A stretch of DNA of 64,000 bases from an uncultured Actinomyces sp. (GCA_938014245.1 CALLSD010000062.1:62001-126000); one strand, 5' to 3'. Shown: positions 44,557 to 53,085, counted from the first letter of the stretch. Numbers and translations are program-made. Notes: generated by a model from the sequence alone, not told the origin.

Positions 44557-45542
44557 TGAGTTTTTCGCGTTCACATACTGTTTTTGCCGTTACCGCCGCC
44601 GCAGCGCTTGCACTGAGCGCATGTTCTTCTTCGGCTTCCTCACCTTCCTCAAGCGCTTCAAGCTCCCAAGCTTCCGCTTCCCCCATGAAGGTCATGGCTA
44701 GCTTCTACCCCCTCCAGTACCTGACCGAGAAGATCGGCGGAGACCTGGTCAGCGTCGAGTCCCTCACCCCTCCGGGAGCAGAACCCCACGACCTCGAATT
44801 GTCGAACCAAAAGGTCCAGCAGCTTTCCCAGGCAGGAGCTGTCGTTTACCTCAAGGGTTTCCAATCCGCAGTCGACAAGGCCGTTGAACTCAACGCCCCC
44901 AAGACCGTCATCGATGTGTCGACCAGCGTTGACCTGGTTGACGCAGAAAAGCACGAAAGCGAACTAGATGTCGCTGACGACGGCGAAAAGACAGAAGAAG
45001 CTCACGAACATGAGCACGAGCACGGCTCAACCGATCCTCACTTCTGGCTCGATCCCACCCGCATGGCCAGCGCAGCGACTCAAATCGGCGACGCTCTTGC
45101 CCAAGCTGATCCGGCCAACGCCGAGACCTACAAGAAGAACGCTGCTTCCATGAAGTCTCAGATGGAAGCCCTGAGCAAGAAGCTTGTCGACGGCACTGCA
45201 AAGTGCCAGCACAAGGAATTCGTGACCTCTCATGAGGCCTTCGGATACCTCGCAGACCGCACCGGTCTCACCCAGCTGGGTCTGTCCGGCCTCGATCCCG
45301 ATTCCACTCCCTCCCCCGCACGGCTCAAGCAGATTTCCGATGCGGTCAAGGCGAAGGGAATCACGACCATCTTCACCGAAGAGCTCCTCAGCCCCAAGGT
45401 TGCTGAAACCCTGGCAAAGGATCTGGGAATCACCACTGCAGTTCTCGACCCGATCGAATCTCAGGCCGATGATTCGAAGGACTACGAAGCAGTGATGAAC
45501 GAGAACCTTGAAGCACTGCAAAAGGCTCTGAGCTGCGAGTAA
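44556..45542 (+). CDS. znuA: High-affinity zinc ABC transporter binding lipoprotein ZnuA
   Basis: Start uncertain: ATG 44556 gives a good signal peptide (MSFSRSHTVFAVTAAAALAL, lipobox SAC); ATG 44547 and TTG 44541 are in frame. None has a Shine-Dalgarno site, suggesting a leaderless mRNA. About 328 residues of the cluster A-I metal-binding fold, with an acidic His-rich loop (HEHEHEHG near 160) typical of zinc rather than manganese binders, DPHFWLDP after it, and ligand His in TSHEAFGYLA. Delivers Zn to ZnuBC. First gene of znuACB, controlled by the two Zur boxes. Confidence 0.93.
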   Translation: MSFSRSHTVFAVTAAAALALSACSSSASSPSSSASSSQASASPMKVMASFYPLQYLTEKIGGDLVSVESLTPPGAEPHDLELSNQKVQQLSQAGAVVYLKGFQSAVDKAVELNAPKTVIDVSTSVDLVDAEKHESELDVADDGEKTEEAHEHEHEHGSTDPHFWLDPTRMASAATQIGDALAQADPANAETYKKNAASMKSQMEALSKKLVDGTAKCQHKEFVTSHEAFGYLADRTGLTQLGLSGLDPDSTPSPARLKQISDAVKAKGITTIFTEELLSPKVAETLAKDLGITTAVLDPIESQADDSKDYEAVMNENLEALQKALSCE

Positions 45543-45574
45543 ACACCGCACCAGATTTAAACTGATATCTCGGC

Positions 45575-45618
45575 GTTGGGGCGGCATGATTCCACAGTGA
45601 ACCATGCCGCCCCAACGA
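45575..45618 (+). terminator. 15-bp stem between znuA and znuC
   Basis: Perfect inverted repeat CGTTGGGGCGGCATG / CATGCCGCCCCAACG with a 14-base loop and no T run. It lies inside the operon, so it is likely a partial terminator or 3'-stabiliser favouring znuA. Confidence 0.72.
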
Positions 45619-45633
45619 CTACACTCGACACTA

Positions 45634-46401
45634 ATGGGAACGACATTCAATATCTCTACTGACCCGGTGATCGCACTGGACCATGTCCACGTTGCTTGGG
45701 AACACGACCTCATTCTTCACGGCATCACCGCTTCAATCCCCCAAGGGCAATGCGTCGCCGTAACCGGCCCAAATGGCGCTGGAAAATCCACGCTGATGAA
45801 GGCGGTCCTTGGAACTGCACCAATCTCCTCGGGCGATATCACGCTCTTCGGAAATTCGATCCGCAAACGTTCCGCGATTCCATGGCAGCGGATCGGCTAT
45901 GTTCCCCAGCGCGCATCCTCCGGTGGCGCAATCTCCTCCTCATGCATTGAAGTTGTTCTCTCCGGCCTCCTCGGCACCCGCAAGTGGTGGCACTCTCGCG
46001 GCGACCGCACCAAAGCACTCGACGCACTGCGCGCCGTCGGCCTCGCACATCGCGCGAAGGACCCACTCCACATTCTTTCCGGCGGGCAACAACAGCGCGT
46101 ACTCATTGCGCGCGCACTGGTCCGCAAGCCAGAGCTCCTCATCATGGACGAACCCATGGCTGGGATCGACGCATCCTCACGCGCCAGACTGGCCGAAATC
46201 TGCCAAGCCGCAAAGGACGAGGGGGTCACAATCCTGCTGGTACTCCACGAGTTAGGCGAACTTGCCCCAGTCCTCGACCGTGAACTCCACATCCGATCTG
46301 GACACTTTACCTACGACGGCCCTGCCCGAAGCGACGCACGCGATCCACACGCCGAGCACTGCACGACGGCCGACCACCGCGAAACGGAGGGAAGCCGATG
46401 A
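45634..46401 (+). CDS. znuC: Zinc ABC transporter ATP-binding protein ZnuC
   Basis: Start at ATG 45634 (MGTTFNISTDPVIALDHVHVAW); the earlier ATG at 45604 is buried in the hairpin. 255 residues: Walker A GPNGAGKSTLMK, Q-loop GYVPQRASSGG, signature LSGGQQQRVLIARAL, Walker B LLIMDEPMAGID and switch His VLHELGEL. Powers zinc uptake with ZnuB; its stop overlaps the znuB start (ATGA). The C-terminal HAEHCTTADHRET stretch carries extra His/Cys. Confidence 0.93.
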   Translation: MGTTFNISTDPVIALDHVHVAWEHDLILHGITASIPQGQCVAVTGPNGAGKSTLMKAVLGTAPISSGDITLFGNSIRKRSAIPWQRIGYVPQRASSGGAISSSCIEVVLSGLLGTRKWWHSRGDRTKALDALRAVGLAHRAKDPLHILSGGQQQRVLIARALVRKPELLIMDEPMAGIDASSRARLAEICQAAKDEGVTILLVLHELGELAPVLDRELHIRSGHFTYDGPARSDARDPHAEHCTTADHRETEGSR

Positions 46402-47330
46402 TCTTCGATATGCTCGCATCGCCCTTGATGCAACGATCCCTTCTTGCTGCACTCTTGGTCGGCTTATGCGCGCCGATCGTCGGGACCTACCTGGTGCACC
46501 GTCGCCTCGCGATGCTCGGTGACGGGATCGGCCACATCTCCTTGACGGGAGTCGCCTTGGGATGGCTTGCCGGGACCGCCGCAAATGTCACGCCGCATGA
46601 TCAATGGGCAATCCCCGGGGCCCTAGTTGTGTCCTTACTTGGCGCGGTTACCATCGAGCTTGTCCGCCAGTCCGGGCGAACGTCCTCAGACGTCGCCCTT
46701 GCCATGCTCTTTTACGGCGGCATCGCCGGAGGCGTGCTGCTCATCGGGCTGGCTAACGGCACATCTTCCCAGCTGAACGCCTATCTTTTCGGTTCAATTT
46801 CAACTGTTTCAAGCAGTGACGTCTGGTCGATTTGTCTCCTGGCTCTTGTCATTGTCGTGATCGGTATCGGGCTGCTTCCCGCACTCTACTCGGTGACCAA
46901 TGACGAGGAATTCGCTCGCTCGACCGGGCTTCCCGTGCGTGCACTCACCATGCTCATCGCGATTTTGTCAGCCCTCACAGTTGTTGTCGCGATGCGAATC
47001 GTTGGGTCACTCCTTGTCTCGGCTCTCATGGTCGTTCCCGTAGCGATCGCACAATTGGGGGCGCATTCCTTCCGCCGGACCATGGCGTATGCGATGGTCC
47101 TGGGCGCAGTGCTATGTCTGGGCGGTTTAACCCTGACCTACTACGTCGACCTCTCCCCCGGCGCAACAATTGTTGTTGGGGCGATTGCTCTCTATGCTGT
47201 TGGATACGGAATCCGAGGCCTACGCGACCACTTCCGCCGCAAGCAGAGGATGCGCGCACTATCCGCCCCCGCTGATCATCCCGAGGCCTCGCGCACGGAC
47301 GAGGCCCACGCCACCACCGCGCGCGGCTAG
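46398..47330 (+). CDS. znuB: Zinc ABC transporter permease ZnuB
   Basis: 310 residues with eight to nine hydrophobic segments and the ABC-3 family landmarks: GTYLVHRRLAMLGDGIGHISLTGVALGW near 30-57 and RIVGSLLVSALMVVPVAIAQL near 198-218. Start ATG overlaps the znuC stop with GGAGGG upstream. The cytosolic tail (RRKQRMRALSAPADHPEASR and beyond) is hydrophilic and variable. Transports zinc handed over by ZnuA. Confidence 0.93.
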   Translation: MIFDMLASPLMQRSLLAALLVGLCAPIVGTYLVHRRLAMLGDGIGHISLTGVALGWLAGTAANVTPHDQWAIPGALVVSLLGAVTIELVRQSGRTSSDVALAMLFYGGIAGGVLLIGLANGTSSQLNAYLFGSISTVSSSDVWSICLLALVIVVIGIGLLPALYSVTNDEEFARSTGLPVRALTMLIAILSALTVVVAMRIVGSLLVSALMVVPVAIAQLGAHSFRRTMAYAMVLGAVLCLGGLTLTYYVDLSPGATIVVGAIALYAVGYGIRGLRDHFRRKQRMRALSAPADHPEASRTDEAHATTARG

Positions 47331-47375
47331 GGAAACGAAAAAAGGAACATAGGCCTCGTCAATGAAAGGATCGCC

Positions 47376-47771
47376 ATGCAGCGAATGACCAAGCAACGCC
47401 AGGCGGTTTTCGACAACCTCAGTGAGCACCGCGACTTCCGCAGCGCGCAGAAGGTCTTTGAGGACCTCACCTCGCGCGGGCACAAGATCGGCTTGGCGAC
47501 GGTTTATCGCAACCTCCAGGCATTGGCTGAAGACCATCAAATTGACGTCCTGCGCTCCAGCGAGGGCGAGGCCCTGTATCGCAAGTGCGATACTCATACG
47601 CATCACCACCACCTGGTGTGCCGCAATTGCGGACGAGCCGAGGATTTGGGTGTTGAAGAACTTGAAAAGTGGGTTTCTACGGTTGCACAGACGCACGGTT
47701 ACACCCAGATTGAGCACTCGATTGAGCTCTTCGGCCTGTGCGCCGACTGCACGCGAAAGGCAAACAATTGA
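47376..47771 (+). CDS. zur: Fur-family zinc uptake regulator Zur
   Basis: 131 residues. Winged helix with HKIGLATVYRNLQALAEDHQIDVL (about 36-59). Structural zinc site Cys82-x2-Cys85 and Cys122-x2-Cys125; the regulatory site uses the CDTHTHHHHLVC cluster (71-82). Position 45 bases after znuB and the zinc-type ligands support Zur over Fur or PerR. It should bind the two boxes before znuA when zinc is plentiful. In related actinobacteria zur normally lies just before uppS-recO, as here. Confidence 0.92.
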   Translation: MQRMTKQRQAVFDNLSEHRDFRSAQKVFEDLTSRGHKIGLATVYRNLQALAEDHQIDVLRSSEGEALYRKCDTHTHHHHLVCRNCGRAEDLGVEELEKWVSTVAQTHGYTQIEHSIELFGLCADCTRKANN

Positions 47772-48280
47772 CACCCTCGTGGGCATCCTCGGGACTGCCG
47801 CTCTTTATCTTCCTGTTTTTCGTTGTTTTTCATCGCGCACAGCTGACCTATTGGCTGGGACGCGGCGCAGCAAAAGGGGCATTGGCCTCTGCGGGGAAGA
47901 ACGGCCTGCGAGGAAAGATCGCTGCTTGGTTTGAGGGGCCCGTCCCGAAGTACGGCGCTCGGCTGCTCGAGCAGTGGGGAATCGTCATCATTCCCCTGTG
48001 CTTCCTCACTGTCGGCGTTCAGACTGCCGTCAATGCCGGCGCGGGCGTCGTGCGAATGTCGTGGAAGAAGTACACGCTCGCGATGATTCCGGGCTGTATC
48101 GCTTGGTCGATCATGTACGGTCTGGGCATGCTCGCCGTGTGGATGGCGGTCGTGCGCGCAGCAGCTGGTTCGGTGTGGGCTTGGCTTGGCCTGCTTGCAG
48201 TGGCTGCGGTTGTCGCAACGGTCGTTCTGGTCAAGCGACGCCGCGCGCGGAAGCGAGCAGAGCCTCGAGCACGGGTATGA
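47768..48280 (+). CDS. DedA-like (SNARE-associated/VTT-type) membrane protein
   Basis: Start TTG at 47768 overlaps the zur stop, with AAAGG 7-8 bases upstream. About 170 residues. Helices near 5-22, 62-85, 103-125 and 133-155. The central region GARLLEQWGIVIIPLCFLTVGVQTAVNAGAG followed by PGCIAWSIMYGLG resembles DedA proteins (re-entrant loop and GxxxW pattern), though it is shorter than usual. DedA proteins scramble or flip lipid carriers; lying before uppS (undecaprenyl diphosphate synthase), a lipid-carrier role is an attractive inference. Confidence 0.68.
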   Translation: MTPSWASSGLPLFIFLFFVVFHRAQLTYWLGRGAAKGALASAGKNGLRGKIAAWFEGPVPKYGARLLEQWGIVIIPLCFLTVGVQTAVNAGAGVVRMSWKKYTLAMIPGCIAWSIMYGLGMLAVWMAVVRAAAGSVWAWLGLLAVAAVVATVVLVKRRRARKRAEPRARV

Positions 48281-48312
48281 GTGTCTGCACGAACATCTTC
48301 ACACCGAATTGA

Positions 48313-48446
48313 CACACGAAGTCGCGGAATAACACACGCCATCCGTGCCTTCCTCCGCCCCCTCCCCCAAAAAACACACGAAGTCGCCAAAAGACACAGG
48401 GCATAGCCTGTGACATTCACCGACTTCATGTGGACGACTTCATGTG
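48313..48446 (-). repeat. Two-part palindromic repeat, copy C
   Basis: The 58-bp palindrome occupies 48375-48432, the same length as in copies A and B, and in the orientation of B. A half-arm CACACGAAGTCG is at 48313 (62 bases before the palindrome rather than 52) and one more right arm CGACTTCATGTG at 48435-48446. It lies between the DedA-like gene and uppS stops. Confidence 0.8.
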
Positions 48447-48553
48447 GAGCTAGCGTGGAGCAAGCAGGAAGCCGAAGCACTACAAACCCCACCTTGACTT
48501 ATTTGCCAGCCCCGCCAGCCGCAAGGTCCTGAACACCCCCCAGCTACGAGGCC

Positions 48554-49393
48554 CTAAGCGCCAGCCCCACCAGCCACGCGGTCCTGAGCACCGCCAAAGC
48601 GCCGCTCACGCCCGGCATATTCAAGAAGACAGTCCCATAGCGCCTCGCGATCAAAAGTCGGCCACGGCCTCGAGCTAAACATGAACTCCGCATAGGCCAT
48701 CTGCCACAGCATATAGTTCGAGAGCCTCTGCTCCCCCGAGGTTCGAATCATCAAGTCAACGTCGGGCACATCAGGCAGATACAGGTGACGCGCAAAAGTC
48801 CGCTCGTTCACCCCGCGCGGCGACAAATGCCCCGCGGCAACGTCTTGCGCGATCGAGCGCGCAGCATCTGCTATTTCTGCGCGGCCCCCGTAATTCACGC
48901 ACATCACCAAATCCAAAGTGGTGTTCTGACGCGTCTTTTCCTCCGCGCGCTCCAAAGCGTGAATGACCGATTTCCACAGTTTCGGCTCGCGCCCGCTCCA
49001 GCGCACGTGCACTCCCCACTCATTCAGCAACTCCGTGCGCCTAGCCAAGACATCACTGGCGTAGCTCATGATGAAGCGAACCTCTGCAGGCGAGCGCTTC
49101 CAGTTTTCCGTCGAGAAAGTGTAGACGGAAAGATAGCGCACTCCTGCGTCGATGGCCCCGGCAATCGTGTCGAGAAGCGCATACTCACCGGCTCGATGTC
49201 CCTCGGTGCGCGGAAGTCCCCGATCATTGGCCCAGCGCCCGTTCCCGTCCATGATGATGGCGACGTGACGGGGCACTTCCCCTGCCGCGAATTCGGGTGC
49301 TTGCCGAGGCCACTGCCCCGGTCCTGTGACCGGCTGACGTGGGTCCTTGGGCGCGCGATCCATGGGCGTCAGTTGCGCAAATTCAGGGCTCAT
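48554..49393 (-). CDS. uppS: Isoprenyl transferase (undecaprenyl/polyprenyl diphosphate synthase)
   Basis: The ATG at 49393 (MSPEFAQLTPMDRAP) has AAAGGAG upstream. 279 residues of the cis-prenyltransferase fold: HVAIIMDGNGRWANDRGLPRTEGHRAG (catalytic Asp, P-loop Arg), SVYTFSTENWKR, and the C-terminal DLMIRTSGEQRLSNYMLWQMAYAEFMF. It builds the C50-C55 lipid carrier for peptidoglycan and wall polymers. Its start overlaps the recO stop (ATGA). Confidence 0.95.
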   Translation of the reverse strand: MSPEFAQLTPMDRAPKDPRQPVTGPGQWPRQAPEFAAGEVPRHVAIIMDGNGRWANDRGLPRTEGHRAGEYALLDTIAGAIDAGVRYLSVYTFSTENWKRSPAEVRFIMSYASDVLARRTELLNEWGVHVRWSGREPKLWKSVIHALERAEEKTRQNTTLDLVMCVNYGGRAEIADAARSIAQDVAAGHLSPRGVNERTFARHLYLPDVPDVDLMIRTSGEQRLSNYMLWQMAYAEFMFSSRPWPTFDREALWDCLLEYAGRERRFGGAQDRVAGGAGA

Positions 49394-50133
49394 CCGTGTG
49401 CGCTCCTTTCCAGGAGTTGCAGCGATTTTAAGCGTCGCTCGATATGCCATTGAGTGTAGCTAGAAACCAGTCCCATCATTTCCGAGCGCGCCCACGTCGG
49501 TGAGTTATCAGCGTCATGCCAATCACCGCTGAGAAGAGATCCCATGAGTTCCATTGAATCAGGAGCCGGAAGCGAGGCGCCGGGAGGACGGCAGTTTTCG
49601 CACACGGCGCCACCTTCGGTGATCGAGAAGGCAGCGTGCGGCCCTTCGGCTCCACACACTGCGCAGTCGAAACAGGAGGGGGCCCAGCCCGCAATCGCCA
49701 GGGCGCGAAGCATATACGAGGCCAAGATTAGGGCCGGGTCATGCCGGCGATGAGACAGTGCGTGGAGCGCTCCGACCAGCAGAAGATACTGCTGGTGGGT
49801 CCCGTCGTCGCCGTCGCTTGATAGTTTGTCTGCGGTTTCGACGATCACCGAGGCCCGTGAGTAGAGTTCGTAGTCAGAGGCGAGCATTTCCCCGTGGGAG
49901 GCAATCGTTTCAACCTGAATGATCGTGTCAAGGCTTCGACCGCGATGGAGCTGGATGTCAACGACAGAGAAAGGCTCGAGTCGTGCTCCGAACTTTGATG
50001 TCGTTCGACGCACGCCTTTGGCAACAGCCCGTACCTGACCGTGTTCAGAGGTCAGGAGCCAAATAATTCGATCGGCCTCGCCGAGTTTTTGCGTACGCAA
50101 AACCACGGCCTCGTCCCTGTAACTCCTGATCAC
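49390..50133 (-). CDS. recO: DNA repair protein RecO
   Basis: The likely start is GTG at 50133 (VIRSYRDEAVVLRTQKLGEADRII), the standard RecO N-terminus; the frame to 50268 adds sequence that overlaps a hairpin. 247 residues: OB-fold N-terminal domain (HGQVRAVAKGVRRTTSKFGARLEPF), helical bundle, and the zinc site CFDCAVCG...CENC (about residues 163-190). Loads RecA through RecF/RecR in gap repair. Coupled to uppS. Confidence 0.93.
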   Translation of the reverse strand: MIRSYRDEAVVLRTQKLGEADRIIWLLTSEHGQVRAVAKGVRRTTSKFGARLEPFSVVDIQLHRGRSLDTIIQVETIASHGEMLASDYELYSRASVIVETADKLSSDGDDGTHQQYLLLVGALHALSHRRHDPALILASYMLRALAIAGWAPSCFDCAVCGAEGPHAAFSITEGGAVCENCRPPGASLPAPDSMELMGSLLSGDWHDADNSPTWARSEMMGLVSSYTQWHIERRLKSLQLLERSAHG

Positions 50134-50181
50134 CTTCTTATTTTCACATTCCCTGCCAGAGCAGGCCTGCCGCGACACAAA

Positions 50182-50216
50182 ATTGCGCTTGGGGCCGAAG
50201 TGGCCCCAAGCGCAAT
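50182..50216 (-). terminator. 15-bp stem after the DUF5692-like gene
   Basis: Perfect inverted repeat ATTGCGCTTGGGGCC / GGCCCCAAGCGCAAT with a GAAGT loop, between the stop of the gene at 50289 and recO. It separates the two transcripts on the minus strand. Confidence 0.75.
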
Positions 50217-50288
50217 ATGCCTGCGTGACTTCAGATCCTGCCTCGCCCGAATAGATTCGGGTATGCAAAGGATCTAGATCGCGAACGC

Positions 50289-51212
50289 TTAGATATTTGC
50301 CTCGCGAACGCTCTTGTATGCCTCGAGATCGGTGTAGAGCTCATCTCGCAGCGGGTTCTTACGCCCACGAACAATCACATAGATCTGGTAGAGCGCAACA
50401 GCCACGTTAGCTGCGAGTGCGATCGCTGAAACGGTCATGAGGGCCGCGTCGTTGTGAGAAGCATTAACTGCAAACTTCGACGAGGTGACGAATGAGGGCA
50501 CTGCCATGGTGAACATCATCCACAACGCAAGGGTGTGTGCGCGGTGCTGGAGCCATGCGCCTCGTTTAATGAAGAAGGCGGGGATGGTGCAGGAAATCAG
50601 CAGAGCCGCGCCAGCGTAGAAGGAGTGGTCTCCCACGCAGTTGTACACGTACGCAAAGTTCCACAGATCGTAGGCGATGATCCAGAACCACAGCATGTCA
50701 GGCCAGATCATGTCCTTTTCTTTATCACGAGAGATAAAGATTCCGAACCATCCACAGATCGTCAGGAGGTTGAGCAGACCGGCGATACCGTTCATGTAGT
50801 TCCAGGGACCGGAGACCATGAAGACTCCATCGACCATCTCACGCACACCCATGGCACCGACTTGGAAGTCACGGATGCAGGCCTCGGTGATGTTAATGGC
50901 CAAGATCGCCGGTGGGAAAGCGAGCGCCCAACGATTCGTCTGCAACTTGGGAATGTAGCGGATTGCCATGAAGCCCAGGCATCCTGCGAGGGCGGAGTAG
51001 ACCTTGACCCAGTGGAACCAGGTTCCTGTCGAGGAATCAGGACCCGCTGTTGTGGGCCAGACAAAGATGGTCAAAACGATGGGAAGAACAATGAAGATTG
51101 CGATCCCCGCCCACTTCCAGCGTCGGGTGATCTCATTGCCAATGATCAAAGCGGCAAGTACCCCGAACCAGGCAAGCCAGGAGTACCAGGGAATTGACTC
51201 GAAGAGGAACAT
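50289..51212 (-). CDS. DUF5692-like polytopic membrane protein
   Basis: The ATG at 51212 (MFLFESIPWYSWLAWFG) has GGAG upstream. 307 residues and eight or so membrane helices, Trp-rich (WPTTAGPDSSTGTWFHWVKVY; WPDMLWFWIIAYDLWNFAYVYNCVGDHSFYAGAAL). I associate this pattern with the DUF5692 family, function unknown. The motif NITEACIRDFQVGAMGVREMVDGV (residues about 116-139) looks conserved. It is divergent from a TetR gene with a palindromic operator between, so it is probably that repressor's target. Confidence 0.68.
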   Translation of the reverse strand: MFLFESIPWYSWLAWFGVLAALIIGNEITRRWKWAGIAIFIVLPIVLTIFVWPTTAGPDSSTGTWFHWVKVYSALAGCLGFMAIRYIPKLQTNRWALAFPPAILAINITEACIRDFQVGAMGVREMVDGVFMVSGPWNYMNGIAGLLNLLTICGWFGIFISRDKEKDMIWPDMLWFWIIAYDLWNFAYVYNCVGDHSFYAGAALLISCTIPAFFIKRGAWLQHRAHTLALWMMFTMAVPSFVTSSKFAVNASHNDAALMTVSAIALAANVAVALYQIYVIVRGRKNPLRDELYTDLEAYKSVREANI

Positions 51213-51276
51213 GTCTCCAACTCCTTTGTGAAACAAGATGATGCGCTCACTCTAAGAGGCACTTCTCGCGCGAGTC

Positions 51277-51304
51277 ATTGGACACCGAATCGAAAGTGTC
51301 TAAT
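51277..51304. promoter_or_regulatory. TetR-type operator between divergent genes
   Basis: ATTGGACAC-N10-GTGTCTAAT, 9-base arms with one mismatch, roughly midway between the DUF5692-like and TetR starts. Spacing and symmetry suit a TetR dimer pair and would serve both promoters. Confidence 0.75.
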
Positions 51305-51374
51305 ACTCAAGAGAACGCGACATCCCACGTGTTCCCATTCAGACATCACACAGGACTATTGACCTAGGACATTC

Positions 51375-51977
51375 ATGTCGACCAACGCAGAGTTAACCCG
51401 CGAGAGGCTCGGCAACGCCCTCAAAGAGGAGCTCAGAACCACACCGCTCACTAAGGTGACGGTTCGCCGCCTCACCGAAATAGCAGGGGTCACGCGTCAG
51501 GCTTTTTATTACCACTTCCCCGATGTCATGTCCTTGGCTACCTGGGTCTTCGAGCGCGATATCGTCACGCACATCATGGCTCATGCAACCTACCGGGAGT
51601 GGTCCGATGGATTCTGCGAACTCTTGGTGTACATGAGCGAGCACCGCGAGCAAACCTATGCCGTCGTTTCTTCCCTCAGCCGCAGTGAAATCGAGGAATT
51701 TTTCTACCGCGCTTTCCGGGAAATGATGCGGGCAATCATCAGTGAATTAGAAGGAAGCGCTCCTCTTGACCCAGCCCAGCGTGATTTCATCATCGATCAC
51801 TTCACCTTGAGCGTCGTCGCGCATCTATTCCACTGGCTCAACCGGGACATGCAAGCAGATCCCTACATTTTGACCGAAAACATTGAGGTCATCATGCGCG
51901 GTTCGGTCGCGACGGCACTTGATCGTTACTCGACTGATGCCCCTCCCCCGCTCATCCGCCGCGAGGGCAAACGCTAG
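51375..51977 (+). CDS. TetR/AcrR-family transcriptional regulator
   Basis: 200 residues. N-terminal helix-turn-helix: LGNALKEELRTTPLTKVTVRRLTEIAGVTRQAFYYHFPDVMSLATWVFE (key recognition helix TRQAFYYHF, about 38-47). The C-terminal half is helical, of the type seen in DhaS-like TetR proteins, with no ligand evident. It probably represses the divergent membrane protein gene and itself. The DyP peroxidase follows 47 bases later on the same strand, perhaps co-transcribed. Confidence 0.9.
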   Translation: MSTNAELTRERLGNALKEELRTTPLTKVTVRRLTEIAGVTRQAFYYHFPDVMSLATWVFERDIVTHIMAHATYREWSDGFCELLVYMSEHREQTYAVVSSLSRSEIEEFFYRAFREMMRAIISELEGSAPLDPAQRDFIIDHFTLSVVAHLFHWLNRDMQADPYILTENIEVIMRGSVATALDRYSTDAPPPLIRREGKR

Positions 51978-52024
51978 TTCCACGACCTATGATCAACATG
52001 AAGGTACCCACGATGGAGGTCATC

Positions 52025-52993
52025 ATGTCCACTCATCCCCAAGACGTTTACAAGGACGCGGGAGAATGCGTTCTCTTCGTTTACTTGCGTTTTAATCGTC
52101 AGGATCAGGCCGCAGAGTTGGATGCCTTCCGCGATTTTGCTGACACCTCCCAGGCAATCAATCGGTCGATGAATATCCGCGCACAGGGCGACGATCTGCG
52201 AGTCTCCATCGGCGTGAGCCGCAATGGCTGGGATTATCTTTTCCCGGGTGCAGCCCGCCCGCAGGAACTTGAGGAGTTCAAGGGCCTCGTCAACGCAGAA
52301 ACCCCTTCCATCGCTATGCCCGAAGGAATCGGCGCGGACGCTGACCTTTTCCTTCACATTCGCGCCAAGCGCGAGGCCGTTGTCTACGAAGTCGCCGAAC
52401 AGTACCGTTTGGCTTTCAAGGCTTTTGCAAGGGTTGTGGATGAGACCCACGGTTTCCGTTACCTCGAGGGACGCGCAATCATCGGTTTCATTGATGGGAC
52501 CGAGAACCCGACCGGGATCGATGCACCGATGTGGGCCGAAGTCGGCAGTGAAGACCCGCAGTTCGCAGGCGGTTCGTACGCCTTCGCGCAGAAGTGGATC
52601 CACGACATGGATGCGTGGCGTTCCCTTGGAACACACGAGCAAGAGCGGGCGATTGGTCGCGAGCAGTTCACCGATCTCGAGCTTGATGACGAGGCCAAAG
52701 CTCCCAATGCACACAACGTCACTTCAAAGTTCATCATCGATGGAGAAGAGAACAAGATCATTCGAATGAATGTTCCCTTCTCTGACCCGGCATCCGGGAT
52801 CACTGGAACCTACTTCATCGGTTATGCGGGCCGCTGGAGCGTCACCAAAGGAATGCTCACCAACATGGTGTCGAAGAAGGACTACCTTCTCACCTTCTCG
52901 AAGGTACTTTTCGGCCAGGTTTTCTTTGTGCCGTCCCTGGACCTCCTTGGTGACATCGCCGATGGAGCTTTCCCCGCTGACGAGGCCAAGTAG
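52025..52993 (+). CDS. Dye-decolorizing (DyP-type) haem peroxidase
   Basis: The ATG at 52025 (MSTHPQDVYKDAGECVLF) has GGAGG 6 bases upstream; an in-frame ATG at 51998 lacks one. 322 residues. The family motif reads GFIDGTENPTG (catalytic Asp of the GXXDG box), followed by GGSYAFAQKWIHDMDAW, HNVTSKFII-type region and GTYFIGYAGRW near the C-terminus. The proximal haem His is likely one of those in the KWIHDMDAW-to-HNVTSK segment. There is no Tat signal, so it belongs to the cytosolic YfeX-like class. Substrate unknown. Confidence 0.9.
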   Translation: MSTHPQDVYKDAGECVLFVYLRFNRQDQAAELDAFRDFADTSQAINRSMNIRAQGDDLRVSIGVSRNGWDYLFPGAARPQELEEFKGLVNAETPSIAMPEGIGADADLFLHIRAKREAVVYEVAEQYRLAFKAFARVVDETHGFRYLEGRAIIGFIDGTENPTGIDAPMWAEVGSEDPQFAGGSYAFAQKWIHDMDAWRSLGTHEQERAIGREQFTDLELDDEAKAPNAHNVTSKFIIDGEENKIIRMNVPFSDPASGITGTYFIGYAGRWSVTKGMLTNMVSKKDYLLTFSKVLFGQVFFVPSLDLLGDIADGAFPADEAK

Positions 52994-53038
52994 CCTTTTC
53001 GCCTGAATCCTCCTTCGCGCACGCGATGAGAAGAGACG

Positions 53039-53078
53039 TTTGGGGGGCGGACATCACCTGATGCCCGCCCCCAAAAAA
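53039..53078. terminator. Terminator between peroxidase and leuA
   Basis: Stem TTTGGGGG-CGG / CCGCCCCCAAA with one bulge, extended inside by CATCA / TGATG. An A run on the plus strand (53073-53078) gives a T run for leuA on the minus strand, making it a good terminator for leuA and possibly for both genes. Confidence 0.85.
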
Positions 53079-53085
53079 CAGCTAT

